Part shown: positions 10,501 to 22,300 of the stretch, one piece after another
Numbering within the stretch: position 1 is the first letter of the stretch
How the letters are laid out: each line of letters begins with the position of its first letter
Source: Saccharothrix australiensis
GTDB lineage: Bacteria; Actinomycetota; Actinomycetes; Mycobacteriales; Pseudonocardiaceae
Reading direction: 5' to 3'
Length of the DNA: 64,000 nt
NCBI RefSeq assembly: GCF_003634935.1
Contig: NZ_RBXO01000001.1
Location: forward strand, 3,311,501-3,375,500
Program-made: the position numbers and the translations under genes
The notes under the pieces: model-generated
Database searches by the model: none
Seen by the model: only the letters and a program-made list of their open reading frames with translations
What the model was told of the DNA's origin: nothing

Positions 10501-13500
10501 AGTCCGACGGGGAGTGGACGCGGCACGCGACGGGCGTGCTGGGACCGGACCACGCGACGGTGCCCGTGCCGGCCGCGTGGCCCGACGCGGACGAACTGGA
10601 CCTGACCGACGTGTACGAGCGGCTGGCGGAACAGGGTTACCGGTACGGGCCCGCGTTCCAGGGCCTGGTCGCCGCGTGGCGCGACGGCGACGAGCTGTTC
10701 GCCGAGGTGGACCTGGACCGCCCCGGTGAAGGGTTCCTGCTGCACCCGGCACTGCTGGACGCGGCGCTGCACGTGCTGTTGCCCGGCGTCGCCGACGACG
10801 CCACCGGTACCCGGCTGCCGTTCTCGTGGTCCGGCGTCCGGCTGCACGCCGCGGGCGCGACCCGGCTGCGCGTGCGGGCCACCCGGCGCGGCCGGGACGC
10901 GGTGTCGCTCACCATCCAGGACACCGCGGGCGCGCCGGTGATCACCGTGGACGAACTGCTGTGGCGGGAAGCGCCGGCGGGCGGCTTCGGCGCCGGCTCG
11001 CTGTACGAGGTGCGGTGGCGGCCACTGGAGCCGGCGGGCGGCGTACCGCCGCTTTTCGTGGCCTCGCACGGAGAACTGGCCGCTCTCGCCGAGGTGCCCG
11101 AGGTGGTGGCGCTGCCGGTCACCGGGACCGACCCGGCGGGTATCGCGCTGGACACCCTGGAAGCGGTGCGGTTGTGGCTGTCCGACGAGCGGTTCTCCGC
11201 CTCGCGCCTGGTGCTGGTCACCACCGGCGCGGCCGGGGACGGACCGGTCGAGCCCGCACCCGCCACCGCGTGGGGCCTGGTGCGGTCGGCGCAGACCGAG
11301 CACCCCGGCTGGCTGGTGCTGGTGGACGTGGACGGCACGCGGGCGTCGGCCGACGCGCTGGGCGCGGCGGTCGCCACGGGCGAGCCGCAGGTGCTGCTGC
11401 GCGAGGGCGCGGCGTTCGCGCCGGAACTCGTGCGCTCCCCAGCGGTCGAACCGGCGACGCTCGACGGCACCGTGCTGATCACCGGTGGGACCGGCGCGCT
11501 CGGCCGGTCGCTGGCCCGGCACCTCGTGCGCCGGCACGGGGTGCGTGACCTGGTGCTGCTCAGCCGCAGCGGCCCGGACGCGCCGGGCGCCGCGGAGCTG
11601 GTCGCCGAACTGGCCGAAGCCGGTGCGCGGGCACGCGTCGAGGCGTGCGACGCGGCCGACCGGGACGCGCTGGCCGGACTGCTGGCCACCGTGCCCGCCG
11701 ACCGCCCGCTCAAGGCCGTGGTCCACGCGGCCGGTGTGCTGGACGACGGCGTGGTCACCGCGCTCACGCCGGACCGGCTGCTGGACGTGCTGCGGCCCAA
11801 GGTGGACGCCGCGTGGAACCTGCACGAGCTGACCGGCGACCTGGACGCCTTCGTCGTGTACTCGTCGGTGTCCGGGCTGATCGGCGCGGCGGGCCAGGCG
11901 AACTACGCCGCCGCCAACGCCTACCTCGACGCGCTCGCCCAGCACCGCCGGTCGCGCGGCCTGCCCGGCACCGCGCTCGCGTGGGGGCTGTGGGAGCAGA
12001 GCGGCGGCATGTCGCAGAACCTGGCCGACGCGGACGTGCTGCGCATGGCACGCGCCGGCGTCGGTGTCCTGTCGCACGCCGAAGCGCTCGACCTGTTCGA
12101 CCGCGCGATCGCCGCCGACCGGGCGCTGCTGGCTCCGCTGCGGGTGGAGCGGTCGGCCACCGCGCACCCGTTGCTGCGCGGCCTGTTCGGACGCCCTCCC
12201 GCGCGGCGACGGACCCGGCCCAAGCCGGCGACGAACGACCTGCGCGAACACCTCACGATGGTGGTGCGCGCCCAGGCGGCGGGTGTCCTCGGGCACGCCG
12301 ACGCCGACGCCCTGCCGCTCGTGAAACCCTTCCAGGAGCTGGGTTTCGACTCGCTGATGGCGGTGGAGTTCCGCAACCGCCTCGGCGCGGAGACCGACGT
12401 GCCGTTGCCGATGTCGCTGGTGTTCGACCACCCGTCGCCCGCCGCCGTGGTGGACCTGCTGGTGGAACGCCTGACCGGCGCGGGGGAGCCGACGCCGGCC
12501 GTGACCGCGCCGACCGGGGTCGATGACGACCCGTTGGTGGTGGTGGGTATGGCGTGTCGTTATCCGGGTGGTGTGGTGTCGGCGGAGGGTTTGTGGGAGT
12601 TGGTCGTGGGGGAGGGGGATGCGATCGGTGGGTTTCCTTCGAATCGGGGTTGGGCTGCTGATTTGTATGATCCGGACCCGGATGTCCTTGGTAAGTCGAT
12701 GACGCGGTCGGGGGGTTTTCTTTACGGGGCGGATGAGTTCGATGCGGGGTTTTTCGGGATTTCGCCGCGTGAGGCGGTGGCGATGGACCCGCAGCAGCGT
12801 TTGTTGTTGGAGACGGCGTGGGAGGCGTTCGAGCACGCGGGTATCGATCCGTATGGCGTCCGGGGCAGCAACACGGCCGTGTTCATCGGCGCGATGTACC
12901 ACGACTACGCGCCGCCGGTCAGCCAGATGCCGGGCGAACTGGAAGGCGTGCTGCTGACCGGGAACACGGCCAGCGTGATCTCCGGCCGCCTCTCCTACAT
13001 GTTCGACCTGACCGGCCCGACCGCCACCGTGGACACGGCGTGCTCGTCGTCGTTGGTGGCGCTGCACTTGGCGGCCAAGGCGTTGCGGTCGGGTGAGTGC
13101 GACCTGGCGTTGGTCGGTGGTGTCACGGTCATGTCCACGCCCGGCACGTTCGTGGAGTTCAGCCGCCAGCGCGGTCTGGCCCCGGACGGCCGCTCGAAGT
13201 CGTTCTCCGCCGACGCGGACGGCACCGGGTGGGGCGAGGGCGTGGGTCTGTTGCTGGTGGAACGGTTGTCCGACGCGCGGCGCAATGGTCATCGCGCGCT
13301 GGCGGTCGTCCGCGGCACGGCGGTGAACCAGGACGGCGCGTCGAACGGTCTGACCGCGCCCAACGGCCGCTCCCAACAGCGGGTCATCACACGGGCGCTG
13401 GCCGACGCGAGGCTGTCGCCGCGTGATGTGCAGGTTGTGGAGGCTCATGGGACCGGGACGCGGTTGGGTGATCCGATCGAGGCCGAGGCGTTGTTGGCGA

Positions 13501-16500
13501 CGTACGGTCGGGATCGGGACGAGCCGTTGTGGTTGGGGTCGTTGAAGTCGAACATCGGTCATACGCAGGCGGCGGCGGGTGTGGCCGGTGTGATCAAGAT
13601 GATCATGGCGATGCGGTATGGGGTGTTGCCGAGGACTTTGCACGTGACGGAGCCGACTCCGCACGTGGACTGGTCGTCGGGGCGGGTGGAGCTGCTCACC
13701 GAGGCGCGGGAGTGGGTGGTGGAGGGTCCGCGTCGGGCGGCGGTGTCGTCGTTCGGCATCAGCGGCACCAACGCCCACGTGGTCCTGGAGGAACCACCCG
13801 CCGCAGAACCCGAGCCCGAGCCGGTGGACCTGCCCGCGACGCCGTGGGTGCTGTCCGGCCACTCGGCGGAGGCCGTCCGCGCCCAGGCGGCCAAGCTGCG
13901 TGACTTCCTCGACGGCAGCGACTGGCACCCCGGCGAGGTCGGCCACGCGCTGGCCACCACCCGCGCCGTGCTGGACCACCGAGCCGTGGTCGTCGGCCGC
14001 GACCGGGACGAACTGCTCGCCGGCCTGGACGCGGTCGCCGAGGGCGGCACGCGGCCCGCGCGGGAGCGGGAGAAGGTGGTGTTCGTGTTCCCCGGCCAGG
14101 GGTCCCAGTGGATCGGGATGGCCGTGGAGCTGCTGGACGCCTCCCCGGTGTTCGCCGAGGCGATGGCCGAGTGCGAGCGGGCGCTGGCGCCGCACACCGG
14201 CTGGCGGCTCGCGCAGGTGCTGCGGTCGGGCGGGTTCGACCGCGTGGACGTGCTCCAACCCGTCCTGTTCGCGATCATGGTGTCGTTGGCCAGGCTGTGG
14301 GAGTCGGTCGGCGTCACGCCCGCCGCCGTCGTCGGCCACTCGCAGGGCGAGATCGCGGCGGCGCACGTCGCGGGCGCGCTCAGCCTGGAGGACGCGGCCC
14401 GCGTGGTGGCCCTGCGCAGCCGCGCCCTGTCCGCGATCGCCGGGCACGGGGGGATGCTGTCCGTGCCGCTGCCGGTGGACCGGACGGTCGACCTGCTGGC
14501 CGACTGGTCCGGGCGGCTGTCGGTGGCCGCGGTCAACGGACCGCACGCCACCGTCGTGGCGGGTGACGTCGAGGCGGTGACCGGCCTGCACGACCGGCTG
14601 CGCGCCGAGGACGTGCGGGCGCGGATCATCCCGGTGGACTACGCGTCGCACTCGCCGCACGTCGAAGCGGTGCGCGACCGGCTCCTGGCCGACCTCGCGG
14701 ACCTGGAGCCGACGGCCTCCGACGTGCCGTTCCACTCCACGGTCACCGCCGCCCGCCTGGACACCACCGGGCTGGACGCCGACTACTGGTACCGCAACCT
14801 GCGCGAGCCGGTGCGGTTGCAGGAGGCGGTGGAGGGCCTCATCGGCGGCAAGCACGTGGTGTTCGTCGAGGTCAGCCCGCACCCGGTGCTGGTCACGGCC
14901 GTCCGGGACACGGCGGAGGCGCTGGACGTGGACGCCACCGTGGTCGGCTCGTTGCGGCGGGACAGCGGTGGCTTCGACGAGTTCCTGCGCGCCGCGGGCG
15001 CGCTGTTCGCGGACGGCGGGAACGTGACGTGGCGCGAGCTGTTCACCGGTCTGCGGCGCGCCGAGCTGCCGACGTACGCGTTCCAACGCCGGCGGTACTG
15101 GCTGGACGGCGGCGGTGTGCACGTGCCCGCGCCGCGTCGCGCCGAGGAGCCGGAGCTGAGGTCGCGGCTGGCCGGGCTCACCGGGCCGGCGCGGACCGAG
15201 GTGATCGCCGAGGTCGTCAGCCGGGAGCTGGTCAGCGCCCTGGGCAGGCAGGAGGGCGGGATCGGGGCCGGTGACACGTTCACCGAGCTGGGCCTGAACT
15301 CGCTGTCCGCGCTGGAGCTGCGGACCCGGTTGAACGCGCTGACCGGCGCGCGGTTGCCGGCGACCGCCCTGTTCGACCACCCGACCGTCGACGGCCTCGC
15401 CGGGGTGATCGACGAGCTGGTCGGCGAGGTCGTGCCCGAGGAGGCCGCAGAGCCCGTCGAGCCGGTTCCGGTCCAGGGCGCGGGGCGGGCGCTGGTGCCG
15501 CTGTTCGAGGGCGCGCGGGCCACAGGTCGGATCGGCGAGGCGCTGGAGCTGCTGGCGCTGGCGGCCGACCTCCGGCCGGAGGGCGCCGGGCGGCGTCGGC
15601 GGGAGGCCGTCCGGTTCGGCGGTGACGGCGCGGAGCACGCGCTGGTGTGCCTGCCGTCCTTCGTCGCGCCCGCCAGCCCGTACCAGTTCGCCCGGTTCGC
15701 GGCGGTGTTCCGCGGCGAGCGGCCGGTGCACGCGGTGACCGCCCGGGGGTACGCGGCGGGCGAATCACTGCCCACCAGCGTGGCGGACGTGGTCGCCGAC
15801 CACCTGGACGTCGTGCCGCGGGTGGTCGGCGACGACCCGTTCGTGCTGGTCGGGTACTTGTCGGGCGGATGGCTCGCGCAGGCCGTCGCGGCGGGGTCGG
15901 CGCGGCGGCGGCCCGCGGCCGTGGTGCTGCTGGACACGTTCCTGCCCGACGACGACGAGATCCGGCTCATCCAGGCCACCCTGTTCGACGAGCTGGCCGG
16001 GAAGCCGGAGGTCGCCGAGCTGGTGGACGACGCCACCCTCACCGCGATGGGCCGCCACCTGCGCCTGTTCCGGGGCTGGAGTCCAGAGCCGGTGGACGTG
16101 CCCACCCTGGTGGTGCGCGCGGCGGACCTCCCGGGCGCGCCTCCCGAGCGGTCGGTGTGGCCGCTGCCGCACGACGTGGTCACCGTGCCGGGCACCCACG
16201 TCAGCCTGATCGACGAGCACGCCGCGGCGGCGGGTGAGGCGGTGCGTGACTGGTTGCGCTCGGTGATTGATTACTGCACCTTAGAGGTCGCCATGACGGT
16301 GTTGGGCGGCATCTGGAAGCTGAGCATCCTCAAGTACCTGTTCCGGGGCACGCTGCGCTTCGGTGAGCTGAACCGCATGATGCCGGACATCACGCCGCGG
16401 ATGCTCACCCGCCAGCTCCGGGAGCTGGAGGAGGACGGGCTGGTGCGGCGGACCGTCTACCGGGAGGTCCCGCCGAAGGTCGAGTACTCGCTGACCGAGG

Positions 16501-16766
16501 TCGGGCTGAGCCTCAAGGACCTCGCGGAGCAGCTGGAGGAGTGGGGCAACTGGTACCGGGACAAGATGCGCGGGCCCCGTGCGGGGGAAGCACGGGGCCC
16601 GCTGGAGCCGGGTCGTCAGGCCGGGGAACCCGACGACTCGGCTTCTTCGGCGGGGCGGTCGGCCTCGACCGCCGCGGCCGGCCTCAGCAGCACGGCCGTC
16701 GACACGGCGAGGAGCAGCAGCGCGGACGCCACCACGGCCCCGGTGAAGGAGAAGCTGGCCTCGTAG
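7593..16766 (+). CDS. Two-module type I polyketide synthase (KSQ loading-type) fused to an HxlR-family DNA-binding domain
   Basis: 3057 residues. Module 0: a KS (about 12-430) whose active Cys is Gln (DTGQSSSL), so KSQ; an AT (about 516-790) with GHSIGE and HAFH, predicting malonyl-CoA; DH (about 870-1125, His901 in [10 protein letters not shown]); B-type KR (about 1290-1520, GGTGALG and LDD); ACP Ser1587. Module 1: KS with Cys1817 (DTACSSS); AT (about 2160-2440) with GHSQGE and YASH, predicting methylmalonyl-CoA; ACP Ser2570 (LGLNSL, Asn where Asp is usual). Then a TE (from about 2680) whose elbow reads GYLSGG: the nucleophile position is Leu2756, with Ser2757 next to it. From Val2891 the frame continues into an HxlR winged helix ([32 protein letters not shown]) with no stop between, then through a terminator hairpin. 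The junction carries a TTA codon (16281). Predicted chain: acetyl plus one methylmalonyl unit. A separate HxlR start (GTG 16263) lacks a ribosome site. Confidence 0.88.
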   Translation: MRNTSYASAGRRSGAIAVVGLSCRFAGAGNPDEFWHLLRTGRDVVGEVPADRAEPGGDTRRGSFLDHVDRFDPGFFRISPREAAHMDPRQRLALELGWEALEDARIVPTGLRGRSVGVFVGTIWDDFAQLLSRGGETGHTMPGVQRALIANRLSHFLGLTGPSMVVDTGQSSSLVALHLAVESLRSGESEAAIVGGVNISLLPRTSEVSAKWGGLLPDGRCYTFDARANGYVRGEGGGAVVLKPLAAALADGDRVYCVVRGSAVCHGGGSSVTVPDVAAQEEVLRRAYRDAEVDPALVGYVELHGTGTRVGDPVEAAALGAVVGTAAEERVLRVGSVKTNIGHLEGAAGIAGFIKLALSVWHRELPPSLNFRTPNPDIPLDELRLAVQDRLSPWPGGTLVAGVSSFGMGGANCHVVVSEQVAPQPTAAPVPASGEGRGPALVPWVLSGHTPAAVRAQASRLEQFLTGRDWSPVDVGFSLASTRAVLPHRAVVVGADRDELLTGLGSVTAETPSSGLAFAFPGQGAQRAGMGLELARTFPEFGEFYDEVLAAFDGEVRHAVATGERLHDTGITQPALFALSVALYRLVRSWGVSPDFLVGHSIGEIAAAHVAGVLSLGDAVGLVSARGRLMRALPVGGVMVAVGVSERDVVPLLSGGVGVAAVNGPASVVLAGDESQVSAVVSSLRDRGVRTKRLSVSHAFHSPLMDPMLDDFRRVLKSLTFREPELPIVSTLTGGLVTSELTDPEHWVRHAREAVRFADAVAVLEREGVRTFLELGPDGTLSALVPHCLAEPDASTALAALSGVKPEPDTFAAALAGVFTRGVQVDWKRAFPGARWIDLPTYAFQRERHWLEPTAGRDLTSAGLRPTEHPLVGTALDLADTGGHAFTGRLSLATHPWLADHAVLGSVVVPATAFVELALTAGAQVGCAAVRELTLTSPLVLPEDGSVVVQMTLTEPDDAGRRVLAVHSRQSDGEWTRHATGVLGPDHATVPVPAAWPDADELDLTDVYERLAEQGYRYGPAFQGLVAAWRDGDELFAEVDLDRPGEGFLLHPALLDAALHVLLPGVADDATGTRLPFSWSGVRLHAAGATRLRVRATRRGRDAVSLTIQDTAGAPVITVDELLWREAPAGGFGAGSLYEVRWRPLEPAGGVPPLFVASHGELAALAEVPEVVALPVTGTDPAGIALDTLEAVRLWLSDERFSASRLVLVTTGAAGDGPVEPAPATAWGLVRSAQTEHPGWLVLVDVDGTRASADALGAAVATGEPQVLLREGAAFAPELVRSPAVEPATLDGTVLITGGTGALGRSLARHLVRRHGVRDLVLLSRSGPDAPGAAELVAELAEAGARARVEACDAADRDALAGLLATVPADRPLKAVVHAAGVLDDGVVTALTPDRLLDVLRPKVDAAWNLHELTGDLDAFVVYSSVSGLIGAAGQANYAAANAYLDALAQHRRSRGLPGTALAWGLWEQSGGMSQNLADADVLRMARAGVGVLSHAEALDLFDRAIAADRALLAPLRVERSATAHPLLRGLFGRPPARRRTRPKPATNDLREHLTMVVRAQAAGVLGHADADALPLVKPFQELGFDSLMAVEFRNRLGAETDVPLPMSLVFDHPSPAAVVDLLVERLTGAGEPTPAVTAPTGVDDDPLVVVGMACRYPGGVVSAEGLWELVVGEGDAIGGFPSNRGWAADLYDPDPDVLGKSMTRSGGFLYGADEFDAGFFGISPREAVAMDPQQRLLLETAWEAFEHAGIDPYGVRGSNTAVFIGAMYHDYAPPVSQMPGELEGVLLTGNTASVISGRLSYMFDLTGPTATVDTACSSSLVALHLAAKALRSGECDLALVGGVTVMSTPGTFVEFSRQRGLAPDGRSKSFSADADGTGWGEGVGLLLVERLSDARRNGHRALAVVRGTAVNQDGASNGLTAPNGRSQQRVITRALADARLSPRDVQVVEAHGTGTRLGDPIEAEALLATYGRDRDEPLWLGSLKSNIGHTQAAAGVAGVIKMIMAMRYGVLPRTLHVTEPTPHVDWSSGRVELLTEAREWVVEGPRRAAVSSFGISGTNAHVVLEEPPAAEPEPEPVDLPATPWVLSGHSAEAVRAQAAKLRDFLDGSDWHPGEVGHALATTRAVLDHRAVVVGRDRDELLAGLDAVAEGGTRPAREREKVVFVFPGQGSQWIGMAVELLDASPVFAEAMAECERALAPHTGWRLAQVLRSGGFDRVDVLQPVLFAIMVSLARLWESVGVTPAAVVGHSQGEIAAAHVAGALSLEDAARVVALRSRALSAIAGHGGMLSVPLPVDRTVDLLADWSGRLSVAAVNGPHATVVAGDVEAVTGLHDRLRAEDVRARIIPVDYASHSPHVEAVRDRLLADLADLEPTASDVPFHSTVTAARLDTTGLDADYWYRNLREPVRLQEAVEGLIGGKHVVFVEVSPHPVLVTAVRDTAEALDVDATVVGSLRRDSGGFDEFLRAAGALFADGGNVTWRELFTGLRRAELPTYAFQRRRYWLDGGGVHVPAPRRAEEPELRSRLAGLTGPARTEVIAEVVSRELVSALGRQEGGIGAGDTFTELGLNSLSALELRTRLNALTGARLPATALFDHPTVDGLAGVIDELVGEVVPEEAAEPVEPVPVQGAGRALVPLFEGARATGRIGEALELLALAADLRPEGAGRRRREAVRFGGDGAEHALVCLPSFVAPASPYQFARFAAVFRGERPVHAVTARGYAAGESLPTSVADVVADHLDVVPRVVGDDPFVLVGYLSGGWLAQAVAAGSARRRPAAVVLLDTFLPDDDEIRLIQATLFDELAGKPEVAELVDDATLTAMGRHLRLFRGWSPEPVDVPTLVVRAADLPGAPPERSVWPLPHDVVTVPGTHVSLIDEHAAAAGEAVRDWLRSVIDYCTLEVAMTVLGGIWKLSILKYLFRGTLRFGELNRMMPDITPRMLTRQLRELEEDGLVRRTVYREVPPKVEYSLTEVGLSLKDLAEQLEEWGNWYRDKMRGPRAGEARGPLEPGRQAGEPDDSASSAGRSASTAAAGLSSTAVDTARSSSADATTAPVKEKLAS
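16571..16601. terminator. Bidirectional hairpin between the PKS/HxlR and MFS genes
   Basis: CGGGCCCCGTGC, a 7-nt loop (GGGGGAA), then GCACGGGGCCCG: a perfect 12-bp stem between convergent genes. There is no U-tract, as is common in actinomycetes. The PKS-HxlR reading frame runs straight through it, which suggests that the natural stop codon of the HxlR gene was lost. Confidence 0.75.
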
Positions 16767-18160
16767 GCGGAGCGCGCCGCGGCGCGCAGGGCCTCGCCCG
16801 CCGCGCCGCCGAGGTCGTCGGCGACCCGCAGCGCGCCGCTGATCGAACCGTTGACCGCCTCCCGCCACTCCGGGGTGAGCGCCGCGGTCGCCCCGCCGAC
16901 GCCCCAGCGGTAGGACACGGCGGTCAGCACGCCCAGCGCCGCCACGCCGAGGCCCGCGCCGAGCGAGAAGCCCGTCTCCTGCACCGCGCCCGCCTCACCC
17001 GCGCGCTCCGGCGGCGCGGCGGTCATCATCGAGTCCGCGCCGAGCGCCATCACGATGCCCGCGCCCAGCCCGACCCCGGCGAACGCGGCGAAGTTCCCCG
17101 CCGCGCCGAACACGGCCAACGCCGTCACCGCCAGCGCCAGCACCACGACCCCGGTCGTGACGCCCCAGCGGTTGCCCACGACGGCGGCGAGCCTCGGCGC
17201 GACGACACCTCCGACCGCGCTGGACACGGCGACCGGGACCAGCGCGAGGCCGGACTGCGCGGGCGAGTAGCCGTGCACGGACTGGAGCTGCTGGGTCAGC
17301 AGGAACAACAGGCCCGTGTAGCAGCCGTAGCAGACGAGGATGGACACCGTGGCCGTGGAGAACCGGCGGTCGCCGAACAGGCGCAGGTCCAGCAACGGGT
17401 TGTCGATCCGGCGCTGCCGCACCACGAACACCACCAGCAGCGCCACACCCGCGATCCCGACCAGCACCGCGTCCAGCGGCACGGGACCGGGCTGGCCGAT
17501 GTGCTGCAACCCGTACACGGTGCCCGCGAGGCCGAGGATCGACAGCACCGCGCTGAACGCGTCGAACCGGTGCACGGCGTCGCCGCGCGACTCGGGCACG
17601 AGTGCCGCGCCCAGCGCCAGGATCACCACCACGATCGGCAGGTTGACGAGGAACACCGCGCCCCACGAGAACGACTCGACCAGCAGGCCACCGAGCACCG
17701 GGCCGAGCGCCGCGCCCGTGCTGGACGCGGCCACCCACAGGCCGTAGGCGAGCGCGCGTTCCCGGGCCACCGGGAAGACCACGCGGATCACCGCCACCGT
17801 GCTGGACAGCAGCATGGCGTAGCCGAGGCCCTGCACGGCACGTGCGGCGATGAGCTGGCCGGGCGCGGAGGACAGGGCCGCCGCCGCGGACGCCACGCCG
17901 AACGTGGCCGCGCCCGCGAGCAGCACCCGCTTCCGGCCCAGCCGGTCACCGGCGGTCGCGCACACGACGAGGGTCGCGGCCACGGTCAACGAGTAGGCGT
18001 CGACCGTCCACAGCAGCTCGGAGTTGGTCGGCAGCAGGACGCGGCCGATCGTGGGCAGGGCCACGTTGAGGATCGTGAAATCCATGCCACCCATGAGCAT
18101 CCCGGCCAGCAACACGGCCAGCACCACCCACCGGCGACCCAGTACCTGGTCTTCCGTCAC
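16616..18160 (-). CDS. MFS multidrug exporter, DHA2 (14-helix) family
   Basis: 514 residues from a GTG. The protein has the DHA2 pattern: [17 protein letters not shown] in the first helix, [14 protein letters not shown], the loop motif [12 protein letters not shown], motif C-like [12 protein letters not shown], and about 14 hydrophobic helices in all. It is a proton-coupled inner-membrane exporter, probably for the PKS product or another drug. The C-terminus overlaps the far end of the PKS-HxlR frame tail-to-tail by about 150 nt. HxlR and MarR regulators usually control a neighbouring gene of this kind, and the upstream region carries a repeat that could be the operator. Confidence 0.9.
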   Translation of the reverse strand: MTEDQVLGRRWVVLAVLLAGMLMGGMDFTILNVALPTIGRVLLPTNSELLWTVDAYSLTVAATLVVCATAGDRLGRKRVLLAGAATFGVASAAAALSSAPGQLIAARAVQGLGYAMLLSSTVAVIRVVFPVARERALAYGLWVAASSTGAALGPVLGGLLVESFSWGAVFLVNLPIVVVILALGAALVPESRGDAVHRFDAFSAVLSILGLAGTVYGLQHIGQPGPVPLDAVLVGIAGVALLVVFVVRQRRIDNPLLDLRLFGDRRFSTATVSILVCYGCYTGLLFLLTQQLQSVHGYSPAQSGLALVPVAVSSAVGGVVAPRLAAVVGNRWGVTTGVVVLALAVTALAVFGAAGNFAAFAGVGLGAGIVMALGADSMMTAAPPERAGEAGAVQETGFSLGAGLGVAALGVLTAVSYRWGVGGATAALTPEWREAVNGSISGALRVADDLGGAAGEALRAAARSAYEASFSFTGAVVASALLLLAVSTAVLLRPAAAVEADRPAEEAESSGSPA

Positions 18161-18190
18161 GACGTCATCGTGCCGAGCCGCGCAAGGGCG

Positions 18191-18227
18191 GACAAGTAGG
18201 GCATTTATTGTCAGGTAGGGACATTTT
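18191..18227. promoter_or_regulatory. Candidate HxlR-type operator upstream of the MFS exporter
   Basis: Two direct copies of an AGTAGGGCATTT / GGTAGGGACATTT element (18193-18206 and 18212-18227) are 19 nt apart. They overlap a dyad GACAA-N12-TTGTC (18191-18212). The region is AT-rich for this genome and lies between the divergent MFS gene and AMP-ligase fragment, where a promoter and operator are expected. Confidence 0.5.
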
Positions 18228-18314
18228 CGTCCTCACCCGGGGTCTCCGGCCAGGCCGTGGGCACTCGAACTGAACTCCTTGTCATATAACGGGAAACGTG
18301 CCACGTTGACGACT

Positions 18315-19366
18315 GTGGCATTGACGCTGATCCATGCCGACCCCTGGTGGGGCGGTGACCTGCTGGCCGGTCGACCGGAGCGGGACGTGTGGGCGGACGT
18401 CCGTCGCGAGTGGACGTTCGGCGCGTTGCGGGACCGGGTGGACGCCCTGAACGCCACCTACGGCGCGCACGGCGTGCGCCCCGGTGACACCGCGGTGCTG
18501 CACATGGCGCCCAGCCTGACCCTCCTGTGGTCGTTGCTCGCGCTGTGGTCGCGCGGCGCGCGGGTGGTCCTGGTCGACCACCGCGCGGGCCGTTCCCGGG
18601 TGATGCGCGACCTGGCGCGCACCCGACCCCGCTGCTACGTCCGCTCCGACGGTGCTCTGCCCGGTCGGTTCCGCGCCGAGTGCGGCATCCGCGTGGAGAT
18701 CCTCGGCGGCGGTTCCGCACCGAGCACGCCGCATCGGCTGCTGCACCTGGACGGCCCTTCCCCGGTCGGCCGCACCGGACCGGACCTGCTCGCCGAGACC
18801 ACCCGGTTGTCCGGGCTGGACGGCGCGCCGCGGGCCGGTGAGCGCGTGCTGGTGCTGGACGACCCGGTGAGCCCGGTGGGCGTCGTGGTCGGTCTGCTGC
18901 ACTCGTTGCAGGCAGGGACCACACTGGTCTTCGGGCAGCACGACGACGTGTCGTACGCCCTGGCGGACACCGGGTGCGACGTCGTGTTCGCCCGCCCCGA
19001 GCGCATCCGCTCGCTGAGCACCGCCCCGCACGACTTCAAGACGCGGCCGAGGCTGGTCGTCGCCACCGGTCCGGTGTCCGAAGTGGAGCATGATCGGTTC
19101 GTCCGACGTCACGGCGTGTCCCTGGGCCGACTGCTGCACATACCCGGGGTCGGCGTGGTCGCGGCGGACCTGGTCGGCGCTCACCGGCCACCCGTCGTCG
19201 GGCCGTACTGCCGGGCGTCTCGTTGACCGCGCGGCACGGACTGCTGCGGGTCCGGGCGGCGGAGTCGCCGTTCCCGAGCCACGACGATGAGCGCTACCGC
19301 GACGGCTGGGTCCACACACGGGTGCGCGCCGACGTCGACGGGGGCGTGGTGCGCACCCGGCCGTGA
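18315..19366 (+). pseudogene. AMP-dependent ligase fragment, frameshifted and lacking the C-terminal subdomain
   Basis: The protein starts at a likely GTG (VALTLIHADPWWGG) and shows an acyl-CoA/AMP-ligase N-terminal core: WTFGALRDRVDALNA, GVRPGDTAVLHMAPS, LWSLLALWSRGARVVLVD, GVVVGLLHSLQAGTTLVFG. The frame stops at 19226 after GPYCRASR, but from about 19205 the next frame continues the fold (PGVSLTARHGLLRVRA, then YRDGWVHTRVRADVDGGVV, resembling the GWFRTGD region) to 19366. One indel near 19205-19215 explains this. The P-loop SGTTGxPKG is not evident and the last 100 residues with the catalytic Lys are missing. It is probably dead or a non-catalytic relic of a loading ligase for the PKS locus. 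Confidence 0.65.
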
Positions 19367-19389
19367 TGGAACCGGTCCCTGCCCCTCGG

Positions 19390-22300
19390 TCAGTCGGGGA
19401 GATGCGCGGACAGCACATCGAAGTAGCGTTGCGCGGACCAGGAAGACCTGTTGCCGATGACGTAGAGACGACGTTTCGCACGGCTCACCGCGACGTTGAG
19501 CAGGTTCGGTTTGCCGGCGGCCCAACGACGCGCGCCCGGACGCGCCGGATCGCTGCCCAGGACCAGCACCACGACGTCCGCCTGCTTGCCCTGCGCGGTG
19601 TGGACGGTGCCCGCCACCAGACCGGGGTACCGGTGGGACCGCGACGCCAACCGCCGGGCGACGTCCCGGAAAGGTGCCACGACCATGACCTCGGACATGT
19701 CGAAACCGAGGTCCGCCAACGCGGCCAGCACCCGGTCGAGCCGTTCGCCCTCCTCCGGTACCCAGTGGCCCTGGGACGTGCCGGACACGACGTCGATCCA
19801 CTTCGACGGCGGCAACGACGGGAAGGCGCGGGCGAACCGCTCCCCGGCCGCCGGACCGGTACCGTTGATCATGAGGCCGTCGTAGGCGATGTCGTTGACG
19901 ATGTCGAACATCGGTTGGTCGCAGCGCCGGTGGACGGTCAGCGGCACGCCGACCCAGGCCAGGCCGTCACCGTCGGGGAGGGAGGTGCCCAGCGGGGTCA
20001 GGCGGTCGGCCAGCCGCTGCACCGAGGTCCGGCTCGCGGACCACTCCTCGTCGACGCCGAGCTGCGTCCGGATGGCCTGTTCGGCGCGGAAGGGCAGGGT
20101 GGTCACCGGTTCGAGCTGCAGCGGGTCGCCGACGACGACCGCGCGCCGCGTTCGCCACAACGCGCCGACGGCGTTCTGCGGGGTCGCCTGACCGGCCTCG
20201 TCGACCAGGAGCCAGCCGAGGGCCGCGCGGCCGAGGTGCCCGAACAGCCGGGCGTAGGACGCGAACGTCGTCGACACCACCGGCACGACGAAGAACAGGC
20301 TGCGCCACGCTTCCAGCGCGGCGTCCTGGGCGACGTCCGACGGCGCTTCCCCCGAAACGAGGTCCATCGCGGCTTGCAGGTTGCGGCGCATCTCACCGGG
20401 CACGTGCCGCAGGAATGCCTTGTGCAGGGCCAACGCCGCCAAGAGCAACGCACTACGGGCCGCGTTCCACTCGGGATCGGTCCACAAAGCGGCCGATTCA
20501 CGGCGTTCGCGGTCGTGGTACCACTCGTCGTCCGGGAAGTGTTTTTTCAGCTCCTCCGCGCCGGCCTCCCGGGTCCGCCGCGCGGAGTCGAGTTCGGCCT
20601 CGCGGTCGCGCAGCGCGCTTGCGGCCCGCTCCACGGCCCGCCGCGCCTCGTCCACGGCGTGCCGAGCAGCGGCTACCACGTTCCTCGCCCAGGTCAGCGA
20701 GGCCGGGGTGCCCGGTGCGGTAGGCATCGCCGGTAGTGGTGCCTGGTGGGCGAGGGCCAGTCCCGCCTGTGCCTGCTGGACCTGTTCGAGAAGAGCCGCG
20801 TCGTGTCGCTTCCACCGCCTGTACGACCTTCCGAAGGTGCGCAGCGACGACCATGTGCTCGGGCGTTGTTGTTGGTGCATCAGATGGGCCTGCCAGCGGG
20901 TGTCCACCAGGGATTTCCACGCCTCGACCGCCTGTTCGACGGATGTGCGGTGCTCGCGGGTGATCCGCTCGACCTCGGCCCGGTGCGCGGCCTGGACCGC
21001 CGTGAACGCGTCGTTGCCGCGCTCTTCCTCGGCGAGGGCGGTGGTGTGCCGGTGGTGTGCGGAGTCCAGTACTTCCTGGGCTTCGGCGACCGAGCGCCGG
21101 AGCGCCGCGACCTCATCGGTCAGCCGCTGGTGCCTCCGCACCGCCTGGTAGACCTCGTCCCTGCGCGCGCGGAGGGTGCTCACCAGCGCCTCCGCGGCGC
21201 GGAACTCCTCCACGGCGCTCCGCCAACCGGTCTCGGGTGCGCTGTTCTCGTAGGTCCTGAGGATGGCCAGGAGTCCGTCCCACGACTTGGGGTCGTCGTC
21301 CTTCCTCGTCTCGTACCAGAAGGCGTTCACGAACCGGCTGCGGTTCGCCTTGTTGCCCAGTCGCGCCGCGATCAGCGCCCACGCCGGAGCCGGGGACCCC
21401 TCCTGGTCGTCGTCCGCCTCGGGCTCGTCATCGGTCGTCAGCAGGTTGCCCGCGATCTCCGCGAAGTAGTCGACGGCGGCGGCTTGGGCACGCCAGGAGC
21501 CGTCGATCGCGTCCGCGGCCGGGATCTCGTCGGTGACGTTCTGCACGGCGCCGTTGTTGGACGACGCCACCACCACCTCGAACCCGACGAGGTCGGGGCG
21601 CCATTCGCTGACGACTCGCGTGCGCTGACCGCTCTTCCACCGCATCTTCCGGCTGGTGAACGCCTTGCGCGGGTCGCTGAGCACCGACAGCCGCCTCGCC
21701 CGCTCGACCACCAGCGCCGCGATCAGGTCGCGCAGCATCGTCGTCTTCCCGGTGCCCGGTGGCCCGTTGACGCCGACCACGCCGGCGTCGGACATGCTCA
21801 AGGCGGTGTTGACGGCGAGCTGCTGGTTCAACGCCAAGGGGTGCTCCGGGTCGCTCGGCCACCGGCCCGACGGCACGCGGTCGGGCGCGGTCGCCTCCAG
21901 CACCGCGTGGACGTTCTCGCGGACGTCCACGCGCCTGGCGGTGGAGATCGAGCCCTCCGGTGACAGGTACTCCCGCAGGGCCGCGCCGAAGTCGCCACTG
22001 GCCAAGCGCTCCGCCACGTTCCCCAGGTCGTCGACGATGAAGCTGTTGAGGAAGTCGTGGCCCGCCGACGCCGCCGTGCGCCGGGACACGACCTGGCTCC
22101 TGACGCGGATCTCACCCGGCCGCAGGATGACGCCCGTGCCCGTGGCCGCGACCGCTGCCGCGAGGCAGTCGGCCAGGTCGCCGTGGTCCAGGCTCCGCGG
22201 CGTGCGGGTGATCGGGACGCCTTCGCCCGAGCCGACGTCCTCGACCGCGACGATGTCCCGCCACTCCTCGGAGAACCCGTTGGCCGCCTTGTCGAAGCCG

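Noticed and set aside
7593-12480. 6-MSAS-like iterative aromatic PKS (KS-AT-DH-KR-ACP order)
   Set aside because: The KS is KSQ (Gln for Cys), so it cannot condense, and a second standard module follows.
9129-15731. A 2200-codon open frame on the minus strand across the PKS
   Set aside because: It is a shadow of the high-GC PKS codons: Arg-, Gln- and His-rich with no fold signature, while the plus strand has a complete PKS.
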